Part shown: one piece after another, positions 30,507 to 38,115 of the stretch | Position numbering within the stretch: the stretch's first letter is position 1 | How the letters are laid out: each line of letters begins with the position of its first letter | Origin: Sedimenticola sp. | Lineage (GTDB): Bacteria; Pseudomonadota; Gammaproteobacteria; Chromatiales; Chromatiaceae | Length of the DNA stretch: 64,000 nucleotides | Reading direction: 5' to 3' | Assembly (NCBI GenBank): GCA_026985055.1 | Contig: JALSQZ010000021.1 | Span: 27,882-91,881, forward strand | Position numbers and translations under genes: made by a program | Notes under the pieces: model-generated | Seen by the model: the letters and a program-made list of their open reading frames with translations, nothing else | The model's database searches: none | What the model was told of the DNA's origin: nothing

Positions 30507-31330
30507 TGCCCGAAGGGCCGGAGATTCGTCGCGCCAGAGACAGGCTCGCGGCCGCCATCGAAGGGCGCACCGTCCAGCGGGTCGATCTTCTGCTACCCGC
30601 CCTGAAAAGCTGGAACGGAAAATTCGATGGCTGCAAGGTAGAAAGCATCCGCTCCCGGGGAAAAGCCATGCTGACCCGCTTCAGCAATGGCCTGAGCATC
30701 TACAGTCACAATCAGCTGTATGGCCGATGGCTGGTCACTGACGCCGGGCAACTGCCACATACCCGCCGCCAGCTGCGCCTGGCCATTCACTGCGAACACC
30801 ATTCGGCCCTGCTCTACAGCGCCTCGGATATTGAGGTCTGGCCCACGGAACAGCTGGATCAGCACCCTTTTCTGCAAAAACTGGGGCCGGATGTGCTGGA
30901 ACCCAGCACCAGCAGCGCCCTGATACGGGAACGCCTGCGGGAAAAGCGTTTCATTGGCCGCAGCCTGGGCGCATTGCTCACCGACCAGTCCTTCGTGGCC
31001 GGACTGGGCAATTATCTTCGCTGTGAAATTTTGCATTGCGCCGGCCAGCATCCCGTCCGGCGCCCCCGGGATCTGCCGGATGATGAACTGAAGCAGCTGG
31101 CGCAACAGATACTGGCTCTGCCGCGCCAGTCCTACCATAGCGGCGGGGTCACCAATGATCTGCAACGGGCCGCCAGGCTCATGGACCAGGCCGGCAGCTT
31201 CGAGGCCGCCCGGTTTCATGTATTCCGCCGGGCGGGACTGCCCTGCTATCGGTGCGGCACGGCCATCGTCCAGATCCGCCAGGGCGGCCAGGGCTGCTAC
31301 CTGTGCCCAACCTGCCAGCCTCAGTACTGA
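30506..31330 (+). CDS. nei: Endonuclease VIII-like DNA glycosylase (Nei)
   Basis: 274 aa from ATG 30506. The N-terminus MPEGPEIRRA carries catalytic Pro2 and Glu3 of the Fpg/Nei family; Gly4 favours Nei over MutM (MPELPE). The helix-two-turn-helix region includes DQSFVAGLGNYLRCEIL. The C-terminal zinc finger is CYRC ... CYLCPTC. It removes oxidised pyrimidines and cuts the strand. Pairing with an O2-binding hemerythrin fits an oxidative-damage theme. Confidence 0.93.
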   Translation: MPEGPEIRRARDRLAAAIEGRTVQRVDLLLPALKSWNGKFDGCKVESIRSRGKAMLTRFSNGLSIYSHNQLYGRWLVTDAGQLPHTRRQLRLAIHCEHHSALLYSASDIEVWPTEQLDQHPFLQKLGPDVLEPSTSSALIRERLREKRFIGRSLGALLTDQSFVAGLGNYLRCEILHCAGQHPVRRPRDLPDDELKQLAQQILALPRQSYHSGGVTNDLQRAARLMDQAGSFEAARFHVFRRAGLPCYRCGTAIVQIRQGGQGCYLCPTCQPQY

Positions 31331-31875
31331 CCGGGCATCAACCGGGCAGATCCTGGCTGCAAGTCCGCATAAGCCCCCAGCACAAAGGCAATCTCTTCCA
31401 GGGTTGGATATTCCGCCTCCCATGGCTCGGCAAACACGCCCCGGCAGGTCATGCGCAGCACATCCGGCTGTTTGTCCGAATGCAACCAGAAATGATAGCC
31501 GAGGAAAATGTCCGCCGGGCTGGTATCCACCGCCGCATTCGCCAGGCGCAGGGAAACCAGCTGAACCGGTCGCCAGGAAGCCACTTCTTCACGCAAAGGC
31601 TGGATGCGGTTTATGACAAAAGTATCCGGCTCGATGGTGCGCACCTGAGAACTCAGCTGGCGCACTTCCAGATTGCAGGCGGGTTTGTATTGATTGAAGC
31701 CCAGGGAAGGCAGCATCTGGCCATCCTGCAGAAACACCCGGGTATTGTCCGCCGACACGGTGAGCGGCTTTTTCAGCACCAGTCGCCAGCCGCTGTCCTG
31801 AGCGGTGTAGTCGGGCAGCCAACTGCTACAGCCACCCAGAGCCACCAGCAGGCCGGCGAAGAACAGACGTATCAT
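31321..31875 (-). CDS. Lipoprotein, unknown
   Basis: 184 aa. N-terminus MIRLFFAGLLVALGGC is a clear lipobox (Cys16). The mature part is beta-rich with two Cys (PACNLEV, MTCRGVF) likely paired. It starts 4 bases into the end of the yceI-like gene and converges on nei with a 10-base overlap. No family recognised, but its gene order (cytochrome b561, YceI, lipoprotein) suggests an envelope role. Confidence 0.8.
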   Translation of the reverse strand: MIRLFFAGLLVALGGCSSWLPDYTAQDSGWRLVLKKPLTVSADNTRVFLQDGQMLPSLGFNQYKPACNLEVRQLSSQVRTIEPDTFVINRIQPLREEVASWRPVQLVSLRLANAAVDTSPADIFLGYHFWLHSDKQPDVLRMTCRGVFAEPWEAEYPTLEEIAFVLGAYADLQPGSARLMPGQY

Positions 31876-32456
31876 TTGCGTATGCCTTCAATGGACAGAT
31901 AGACATGGATCTCTTCGGCGGCAGGACCGAGAATCTTTGCTTCTTTCATTTTCCAGTCTGACAGCTTGAGTACGGTTCGTCCTTCAAAACCGCGCCGGTA
32001 ACCTCCCCAGGGATCCGGGCCATTACCAACATCTGTAACATCGATGCTGATGTTGCGGGTAATCCCGCGCAAGGTCAGATCACCCTTCAGCACCGCCTTG
32101 CCATTCCCACGATCCTCCCAGGAAGTGCTCATGAAGGATGCTTGCGGATAGTTTTTCACATCGAAGAATCTTGCACTGCGCAGATGCTTGTCCCGTTCCG
32201 CATGATTGCTGTCCAGACTGGCGATATCGATGTTCACCTGCACATGGTTTTTTTCCGGGTTGCCGGCATCGTAGCTGAAATCCCCCTTGAAGCGATTGAA
32301 GCGCCCCAACAGCCAGCTGTAGCCCAGATGCTTGATCTTGAACTCAATGAAAGCATGCATGCCTTTGGTGTCAATTTCGTAGTCCACTGCTGCCGCCACC
32401 GTTGCCAGCGAAAGGGACGCTGCGCAAAGCAGCATGGCGATGATGGTCTTTTTCAT
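31872..32456 (-). CDS. YceI-family periplasmic protein
   Basis: 194 aa with signal peptide MKKTIIAMLLCAASLSLATVAAA. The YceI lipocalin-like barrel is plain: YEIDTKGMHAFIEFKIKHLGYSW, GRFNRFKGDFSYD, and KGDLTLRGITRNI. These proteins bind isoprenoid lipids such as quinone precursors. The gene starts one base after the cytochrome b561 gene ends; in enterics the same pair is yceJ-yceI. Confidence 0.93.
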   Translation of the reverse strand: MKKTIIAMLLCAASLSLATVAAAVDYEIDTKGMHAFIEFKIKHLGYSWLLGRFNRFKGDFSYDAGNPEKNHVQVNIDIASLDSNHAERDKHLRSARFFDVKNYPQASFMSTSWEDRGNGKAVLKGDLTLRGITRNISIDVTDVGNGPDPWGGYRRGFEGRTVLKLSDWKMKEAKILGPAAEEIHVYLSIEGIRK

Positions 32457-32457
32457 T

Positions 32458-33012
32458 TCACTCTCCTCTTGATTGGATCCCCAACATGCGAATCAGGGTA
32501 GCATCCCCATCCACAAAATGATGCTTCAACGCCGCGCCGGCATGCAATACCAGCATCGCAGTCAGCAACCAGGTGAGAAACCAGTGCACCCTGCCGGCGC
32601 GATCCTCGAGATTGTCCACTCCCGAAACCAGGGCCGGCAACTCGACTCCACCATAGAGAAGCAAATCATGACCATCCGCGGTACTGATCAGATAACCGCT
32701 GATCACAATCGCGAACATCACGACATAGAACATCCTGTGCATGAGCAAGGCCAGAACCCGTTCCCGAGGCACAGCATGCATGGCCGGCAAGGGATTGCTC
32801 CAGCGCCACAGCAAACGCAGACACAGCAGCAGGGCAAACAACACGCCAAGGTTGCGGTGCAGGTCGGGAATTCGCTGGTACAGGGGATGATAGTAGTCCA
32901 GGGTCATCATGTATTTTCCCAGAACAAACAGAAGCGTGGCGAGCAACGCCATTCCCCAGTGCAACAAAATACTGGGCAGCCCCCAGGACCGGGCATCATT
33001 TCTCCATTTCAT
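32458..33012 (-). CDS. Cytochrome b561 (YceJ-like)
   Basis: 184 aa with four membrane helices. Heme His candidates lie in SILLHWGMAL, PDLHRNLGVLF, MHRMFYVVM and RVHWFLTWLL / VLHAGAALKHHF. This family passes electrons between quinol and periplasmic acceptors. It is the first gene of the b561, yceI, lipoprotein operon. Confidence 0.92.
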   Translation of the reverse strand: MKWRNDARSWGLPSILLHWGMALLATLLFVLGKYMMTLDYYHPLYQRIPDLHRNLGVLFALLLCLRLLWRWSNPLPAMHAVPRERVLALLMHRMFYVVMFAIVISGYLISTADGHDLLLYGGVELPALVSGVDNLEDRAGRVHWFLTWLLTAMLVLHAGAALKHHFVDGDATLIRMLGIQSRGE

Positions 33013-33111
33013 GCCGCCATCTTCTCCTTTTCACTGTGCAATCTGTTCTAGCCCGGAAACCACATTTCAAGCTTAGCAGAAAGCGGGAAAAGCACGGCTT
33101 CCACCTTGGCC

Positions 33112-33378
33112 TCAACCGCCACGGATCAGTTCATCCATTCTCGCTTTGGCATCGTCCCAAACCTGTCCCCGGTTGCCCCCTTCCGCCATGAGCTCCATGA
33201 GCGCATAGGCCAGACGGCGGCCATTCTCGTCCAGATCGCGCAACTTGGTGAGTTTGAACAGACAGCCCGCCGCTTCGTATTCCAGGGTATTCACCAGCGC
33301 ATACAGAACCAGGGAAGTGGCGGAATGAGGCGCCTGCCGCACCTGTTCCAGCACCTTGTCCAGCACAGAAGTTGACAT
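33112..33378 (-). CDS. Small helical protein, unknown
   Basis: 88 aa, no signal peptide or membrane helix, mostly Leu/Ala/Glu helix (VLYALVNTLEYEAAGCLFKLTKL). It starts 32 bases from MITE copy 3 and lies about 100 bases downstream-facing of the b561 gene. No family recognised. Confidence 0.65.
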   Translation of the reverse strand: MSTSVLDKVLEQVRQAPHSATSLVLYALVNTLEYEAAGCLFKLTKLRDLDENGRRLAYALMELMAEGGNRGQVWDDAKARMDELIRGG

Positions 33379-33410
33379 ATTTGCTCCTTATCGCCATGCT
33401 CAGGGGTAAG

Positions 33411-33623
33411 GGAAGCTCTGATTAAATCATGAACTCGCATCTTGCGCCCAAAACGCCCCGATACAGCGTGGCCTACAGGGATGTAGGTCAGGGGCGTTAG
33501 CAGGAGCGGTAGCTTTGCAAATTTTCGCAATAGCTGGCTACAAGGTGAATTGCGCTTGCGCAAGAGAGAGTGCCCTGGGGCATTACGCGCGATCTGCTTC
33601 GCTCAGATTTAATCAGAGGCTCC
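33411..33623 (+). mobile_element. MITE copy 3, long form (213 bp)
   Basis: Ends GGAAGCTCTGATTAAATC and GATTTAATCAGAGGCTCC. Flanks are TAAG and CAAG, a near-match target duplication. It lacks part of the core of copies 1, 2 and 4 but has extra segments, including ACAAGGTGAATTGCGCTTGC and a run ending GCCCTGGGGCATTACGCGCGAT, which it shares with copy 5. Fills most of the 421-base gap 33379-33799; the rest should hold the promoter of the gene at 33800. Confidence 0.88.
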
Positions 33624-33799
33624 CAAGACTCTCCGGGCAGACACTGTACCGGAAAAACTCGCGCGCAGACATCGGTTTTGCGCACACAATAATCAAGGCT
33701 ATTGCTCAGGAAGAGTTGGCGAACCGGTTCGGTCGCAATAACTCGTCCCGAACCCGCGCAACAACGGGTTCAGCGCATAATAACTATGGAGGATTGCTT

Positions 33800-34717
33800 A
33801 TGAGCACACAAAAGCCCCTGTTGATTTCCATTGGCCTGCTGCTTTGCGGCGCCAGCCTGGCGGTATCCGCCCCGCAGCAGAACCCGGATTTTCGACTGCT
33901 GAGCGCGGAAGAAGCATCGGCATTGAAAAAGAAACTGGGCAGCGTGGAAGGCGCTGAACGGGAAGCCTTGCGCCAGGCGGAATACGAAAAGCTCAAACAA
34001 CGGGCGCTGGAAGCAGGATATAGCGTACCCCCCCTGGCCTCCGCCAAGGAAGCTGCCGTCGATCCGGTACGCTCGGCTCCCATTCCGCCCATTCCCGTAA
34101 CCCCGGCCACGCCCCCGACGGAACCGGCAACGCCAGCACCCCCTCCCGCTCCGGCAGCAGAACCAGAACCGTCCCCGCCACCAGCCCCGACAACCGCTCC
34201 CGCGCCCAAGGCGGAGGCAGGAACAGAGGCCGGCATCGTACCCGCACAAGCGGCATCAACGTCAGAAAAATCTGCCGCCGCACCGGAAAAACCCGCGGTC
34301 AGTGCGGAATCCGGGACAGCTTCCGTACAACCGGCCCGGGAGCTTCCTTCCATCCAGCCGCCTGCACCTGCATATGCCAACCCCTACCAGAGCATTCGTC
34401 AATCGCATGAAGAACTGCTCAAATCCATGCAAGCCCGCCGCGACGCCTTGCGCGAAAAGATGCGTGCCAGACGCGCGGAACTGGACAAGCAGCTAATGGC
34501 GGATCGACAGGCCCGGCAGAAGCAGCAAGACGAAGAAATCAAGGCCCGGCGTGAAGAGATGGATGCCCGACGCAAAGCCATGGAGGCCCGCATCAACAGC
34601 GCCATAAATGGCATTGGCCGGCCACCGGTTGCCGCGCCCTATTATCCGGTGTATCCGCCCTACGGCCCCTATGCCCCGTATGGATATCCGGCAAAACCCG
34701 CCTATCCGGTTCGTTAA
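33800..34717 (+). CDS. Exported Pro/Ala-rich coiled-coil protein
   Basis: 305 aa from ATG 33800, with TGGAGGA 7 bases upstream. Signal peptide MSTQKPLLISIGLLLCGASLAVSA. Residues about 30-75 are helical, 85-190 low-complexity Pro/Ala/Glu (PPAPAAEPEPSPPP), 200-270 a long charged coiled coil rich in Arg, Lys, Glu and Met (ARRDALREKMRARRAELDK), and the tail is a Tyr/Pro-rich PYYPVYPPYGPYAPYGYP segment. This shape suggests a periplasmic spacer or wall-binding protein. No family recognised. Confidence 0.8.
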   Translation: MSTQKPLLISIGLLLCGASLAVSAPQQNPDFRLLSAEEASALKKKLGSVEGAEREALRQAEYEKLKQRALEAGYSVPPLASAKEAAVDPVRSAPIPPIPVTPATPPTEPATPAPPPAPAAEPEPSPPPAPTTAPAPKAEAGTEAGIVPAQAASTSEKSAAAPEKPAVSAESGTASVQPARELPSIQPPAPAYANPYQSIRQSHEELLKSMQARRDALREKMRARRAELDKQLMADRQARQKQQDEEIKARREEMDARRKAMEARINSAINGIGRPPVAAPYYPVYPPYGPYAPYGYPAKPAYPVR

Positions 34718-34787
34718 CCAAAATGTCACCCTGCTATTAACTCGGCAACAATCCATGTCGTATTCAGGGCTTCAAGAAAAGGTCAGA

Positions 34788-35477
34788 TCACGGCTTGCCC
34801 GGGCGCATCCGATCCGCCCGGGCTTCATCGTTTTTTTCATTGCCTCGGGTTTCCAGTTGCCGCGCCTGGTGCCGGTTCAGGTTTTTCCAGGGCAGCGGAA
34901 AAAGTCCAGGCACCCTGCTTTTGTATTCGGCATAGACATTCCCGTGGTAAGCGAGGAGTTTGCGCTCCTCCAGAAGTGAACCAATGATGAAATACAGCGT
35001 CATCATCACCGACGACAACAACATGGGCGCAGTCATGTCCCGGGTCCAGATGAGGATAATGCCAAGAAAATACCAGGGATGTCGGACATGGCGATGCAGA
35101 GGGGATACACGAAAGCGCTCCTGATCCTCAACCCGTTGCTCTTGCTCGCGCAACTGACGCAAACCAAGGAACTCCGCGCCATCATAGTGACGCAGAGAAT
35201 ACAAAAACCCGGCCACTGCGGCCAGGGCCAGGCCATTCCCCAGCCACCACCATATCCCTTTCCAGGCAAACACTGTTTCACCTCCCAGTCGCCAGGTCAG
35301 CCACAGGGGAACCACCAGCAATACCGTGGCAACCAGGTTGAAGAACAAGCGATACCAGGGCATCAACCCTGGCCAGTTGCGCGCAACCCGGTATTTCACC
35401 GACAGGGAAGCCAGGAAGGAATGGATAAAGAAATAGGCCAGCCAGGAAACAGCCAGCCACCAAAGCCCGGTGGTCAT
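34788..35477 (-). CDS. Isoprenylcysteine/phospholipid methyltransferase-like membrane protein
   Basis: 229 aa with about five membrane helices. The C-terminal half carries the ICMT/PEMT signature: RHVRHPWYFLGIILI, then EERKLLAYHGNVYAEYKSRVPGLFP. These enzymes methylate lipids or prenylated thiols at the membrane using SAM; the substrate here is unknown. Its start touches the end of the transglycosylase gene. Its 3' end contains the terminator hairpin of the opposing gene. Confidence 0.85.
   Translation of the reverse strand: MTTGLWWLAVSWLAYFFIHSFLASLSVKYRVARNWPGLMPWYRLFFNLVATVLLVVPLWLTWRLGGETVFAWKGIWWWLGNGLALAAVAGFLYSLRHYDGAEFLGLRQLREQEQRVEDQERFRVSPLHRHVRHPWYFLGIILIWTRDMTAPMLLSSVMMTLYFIIGSLLEERKLLAYHGNVYAEYKSRVPGLFPLPWKNLNRHQARQLETRGNEKNDEARADRMRPGKP
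34797..34837 (+). terminator. Rho-independent terminator
   Basis: GCCCGGGCG pairs perfectly with CGCCCGGGC around a 9-base loop and is followed by TTCATCGTTTTTTT. It serves the plus-strand gene ending at 34717 and lies inside the last codons of the converging methyltransferase gene. Confidence 0.75.
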
Positions 35478-36043
35478 TACAGGATGTCGCTCATCAATTT
35501 TCGAATACGCCTGACATAATGCCTGGTGGCGCCCGGAACATGAGCCTGAACCTGCTCCCAGGTCATGACATTTTCATTCTTCTTCGCGCTCCTGTTATAC
35601 GCCTTGCGCACCCGGCGAAACCCGGCATTGTAGCTGCCAAGAGCAAAAAACAGCCGTTCCCGATTGTCCGTTTCCAGAAATATCCATTTGTCATACAGAT
35701 AACGGTCGTAGTAAATGCCTGCGGCGATATTCCATTTGGGATCATCCAGGCTCTCAAGAGAAGCGTTTTTCTTGCGAATGTAATCAAAGGTCTTCGGCAT
35801 GATCTGCATGATGCCGACCGCTCCCACCTTGCTGCGGGCCTCGGGATTCAATCCCGATTCGGCAATTCCCTGAGCCTTGAACCAGCGCCAGTTCACGAGA
35901 GGACCGAAATAATGTTTACTGTTCTTGCGGAAATAGTGATCGTACTTGTCCGTCCAGTGCTTGTGATCGACATGCTTGAATCCTCCCGCCCAGGCAAGGG
36001 CCGGAAGCATCAGTAGCAACCATGGCCGGGACGGCAGGCGCAT
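35477..36043 (-). CDS. Lytic transglycosylase, SLT domain
   Basis: 188 aa with a short signal peptide (LLLMLPALAWA). The goose-lysozyme-like SLT fold is shown by the catalytic Glu in AQGIAESGLNPEARS, then VGAVGIMQIMPKTF and later FALGSYNAG. It cleaves the glycan strands of peptidoglycan to anhydro ends. Small, single-domain, similar to the C-terminal part of MltF or to MltE. Between the DUF350-like gene and the methyltransferase gene in one run. Confidence 0.9.
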   Translation of the reverse strand: MRLPSRPWLLLMLPALAWAGGFKHVDHKHWTDKYDHYFRKNSKHYFGPLVNWRWFKAQGIAESGLNPEARSKVGAVGIMQIMPKTFDYIRKKNASLESLDDPKWNIAAGIYYDRYLYDKWIFLETDNRERLFFALGSYNAGFRRVRKAYNRSAKKNENVMTWEQVQAHVPGATRHYVRRIRKLMSDIL

Positions 36044-36274
36044 TCAGTTGAGACCCAGGCCGATGACCAGGCCCATGGCGGTGCCTATCCCGATGAACAT
36101 GCCCATGATCATCAGCCCCACTGCCTGATTGCCCTGCGCCAGCTGCTCGGGAATGCTGAAATTCACGATATGACTGAACACCTTGCAGCCCAGCCACATG
36201 AACAGCAGGGTAAGCATGCCCCCCATGCAGGCGTACAAAACATTGAGAACCACCGGATCCAGAGATGAAGTCAT
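36044..36274 (-). CDS. DUF350-like small membrane protein
   Basis: 76 aa from ATG 36274, preceded by AAAGG at 8 bases (a TTG at 36292 would add 6 residues). Two membrane helices (VLNVLYACMGGMLTLLFMWLGCKVF and AVGLMIMGMFIGIGTAMGLVIGLGL) with a short loop resemble one repeat of the DUF350/UPF0719 family. Function of the family is unknown. It abuts the transglycosylase gene. Confidence 0.75.
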   Translation of the reverse strand: MTSSLDPVVLNVLYACMGGMLTLLFMWLGCKVFSHIVNFSIPEQLAQGNQAVGLMIMGMFIGIGTAMGLVIGLGLN

Positions 36275-36385
36275 AGCGAAAACCTTTGACAATAGACTTC
36301 ATGAATTAAGCATTGCCGGAGCCATGATGTCAACGGCCACGACGCCATCGACGGGGTGAATCAGGCCACAATGCCCACAACCGGG

Positions 36386-37060
36386 TTATTTCCCCTGCAG
36401 ATATTCCTCATCACTGAAGGTTCCGACCCACTGGGGTTTGAAACCCACCAGCATGGCGATGATCCAGCCATTGAGCATGCACTCGGGAAAGAACATCATG
36501 GGCGTCACGTTCAGGAAATTGTGTTTCAGATCCCACCAGGAATAAACGTCCAGAAGCACCAGCCCGCTGGTGATCAGGCTGGCCATAACAACGAATACCA
36601 GCCCGCCGGCCAGAAACGCATTCACCAGCACATAGACGAAGAAATGCTTGGGCACATAGACCCGGACTATGCCAAGAACGACCTGGGTGATGGATGCCGG
36701 CATGAGCACGCTCAAAACCACGGAAGGAAACCAGCCTCCCCAATCGTTCAAGCCGGCCAGCATGATGCCCGCCAGAGCCAGACTCCCGGCCACCATCGCC
36801 AGAGACCAGCCAAACATCAGGGTAACGATGACCATGCCGGAAAGGTGCCAATAGAAGCCCGGGAGCAGTTCCACGCGCAGGTTCCACAGAAAAAACAGGA
36901 ACACCACCGCGCCAAAGAACACATGCTGCTGGCTCTTTTCCTTCAGACGCTGCCAGTTGGCCCAGCGCAGGGCGTACCACAGGGCGAAGAAAAACAAACC
37001 GGCAAACAACACTTGCCAGAAAGGATGGAATAAACTACCGGACAACTCCATGCCACTCAA
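36386..37060 (-). CDS. CbiM-like energy-coupling-factor permease
   Basis: 224 aa, about six membrane helices. The pattern (HLSGMVIVTLMFGWSLAMVAGSLALAG near residues 72-98, and FFPECMLNGWIIAMLVGF near the end) resembles the short CbiM-like predicted permeases of Gammaproteobacteria, which belong to cobalt/nickel uptake systems. No CbiN, CbiQ or CbiO partner is seen nearby. A cobalt role would fit the B12-dependent MetH, but that is inference. Confidence 0.72.
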   Translation of the reverse strand: MSGMELSGSLFHPFWQVLFAGLFFFALWYALRWANWQRLKEKSQQHVFFGAVVFLFFLWNLRVELLPGFYWHLSGMVIVTLMFGWSLAMVAGSLALAGIMLAGLNDWGGWFPSVVLSVLMPASITQVVLGIVRVYVPKHFFVYVLVNAFLAGGLVFVVMASLITSGLVLLDVYSWWDLKHNFLNVTPMMFFPECMLNGWIIAMLVGFKPQWVGTFSDEEYLQGK

Positions 37061-37071
37061 CCTGTACCATT

Positions 37072-38115
37072 ATGGACTACCGACCACTGGGAAATACCGA
37101 CATCCGCGTCAGCGCACTCTGCCTGGGCACCATGACCTGGGGAGAACAGAACACGCGGAAAGAGGCACACGCACAGCTCGACTACGCTCTCGACCAGGGC
37201 ATCAATTTTCTGGACACCGCCGAGATGTATCCGGTTCCCGCCAGGGCAGAAACCCAGGGAGCCACGGAATCCATCATTGGCGACTGGCTCAAAAAACGCC
37301 GTTGCCGCGACAGGGTGATCATCGCCAGCAAGGTAGCCGGACCGGGCCGTGACTGGCTGACCCATTTTCGCGGCGGCAACAACCGCCTGGACCGCAGCAA
37401 TATTGAAAGCGCAGTGGAAGAAAGTTTACGCCGCCTGCAAACGGATTACATTGATTATTACCAACTGCATTGGCCCGACCGGAAAACCAATTTCTTCGGC
37501 AAACTGGGATATCCCTGGCCGGAACAGGACGACAGCATCCCCCTGGAAGAAACCCTGGAGGTTCTGGCAGACCTGGTAGCCGCGGGCAAGGTGCGGCAAG
37601 TGGGCGTCTCCAATGAAACCCCCTGGGGGGCCATGCGCTACCTGTGCCTGGCCGAGAGCAAAAACCTGCCACGCATTCAGGCTATCCAAAACCCCTACAA
37701 TCTGCTCAATCGGAGCTTTGAAGTAGGTCTGGCAGAAATCTCCCATCGGGAGAAGCTGGGGCTGCTGGCCTATTCGCCTCTGGGATTTGGCGTACTCAGC
37801 GGAAAATATCTGGATGATCGGCGCCCTGCCGGCGCCCGACTGACCCTGTACCCCGACTACAGCCGGTATTCCGGCCCCCAGGCCAGGGCTGCCACCCGGG
37901 CCTATGTGGAACTGGCCCGCGAGCATGGGCTGGATCCCGCTCAGATGGCGCTGGCCTTTGTCACCAGCCGGCCTTTCGTCACCAGCAATATCATTGGCGC
38001 CACCAGCCTGGAGCAGTTGCGCAGCAACATCGCCAGTCAGGAACTGGAGCTTTCAGCAGAACTGCTGCACGCCGTGGAGCAGATTCACCGCCGCTATACC
38101 AACCCCGCGCCCTGA
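37072..38115 (+). CDS. NADPH-dependent aldo-keto reductase (Tas-like)
   Basis: 347 aa. The AKR tetrad is visible: Asp and Tyr in NFLDTAEMYPV, Lys in IIASKVAG, His in DYYQLHWPDR. The start YRPLGNTDIRVSALCLGTMTWG and the long loop with PARAETQGATE are typical of the Tas (YgdS) group. Physiological substrate unknown. Its last 22 bases overlap the end of the converging GGDEF-EAL gene. Confidence 0.93.
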   Translation: MDYRPLGNTDIRVSALCLGTMTWGEQNTRKEAHAQLDYALDQGINFLDTAEMYPVPARAETQGATESIIGDWLKKRRCRDRVIIASKVAGPGRDWLTHFRGGNNRLDRSNIESAVEESLRRLQTDYIDYYQLHWPDRKTNFFGKLGYPWPEQDDSIPLEETLEVLADLVAAGKVRQVGVSNETPWGAMRYLCLAESKNLPRIQAIQNPYNLLNRSFEVGLAEISHREKLGLLAYSPLGFGVLSGKYLDDRRPAGARLTLYPDYSRYSGPQARAATRAYVELAREHGLDPAQMALAFVTSRPFVTSNIIGATSLEQLRSNIASQELELSAELLHAVEQIHRRYTNPAP

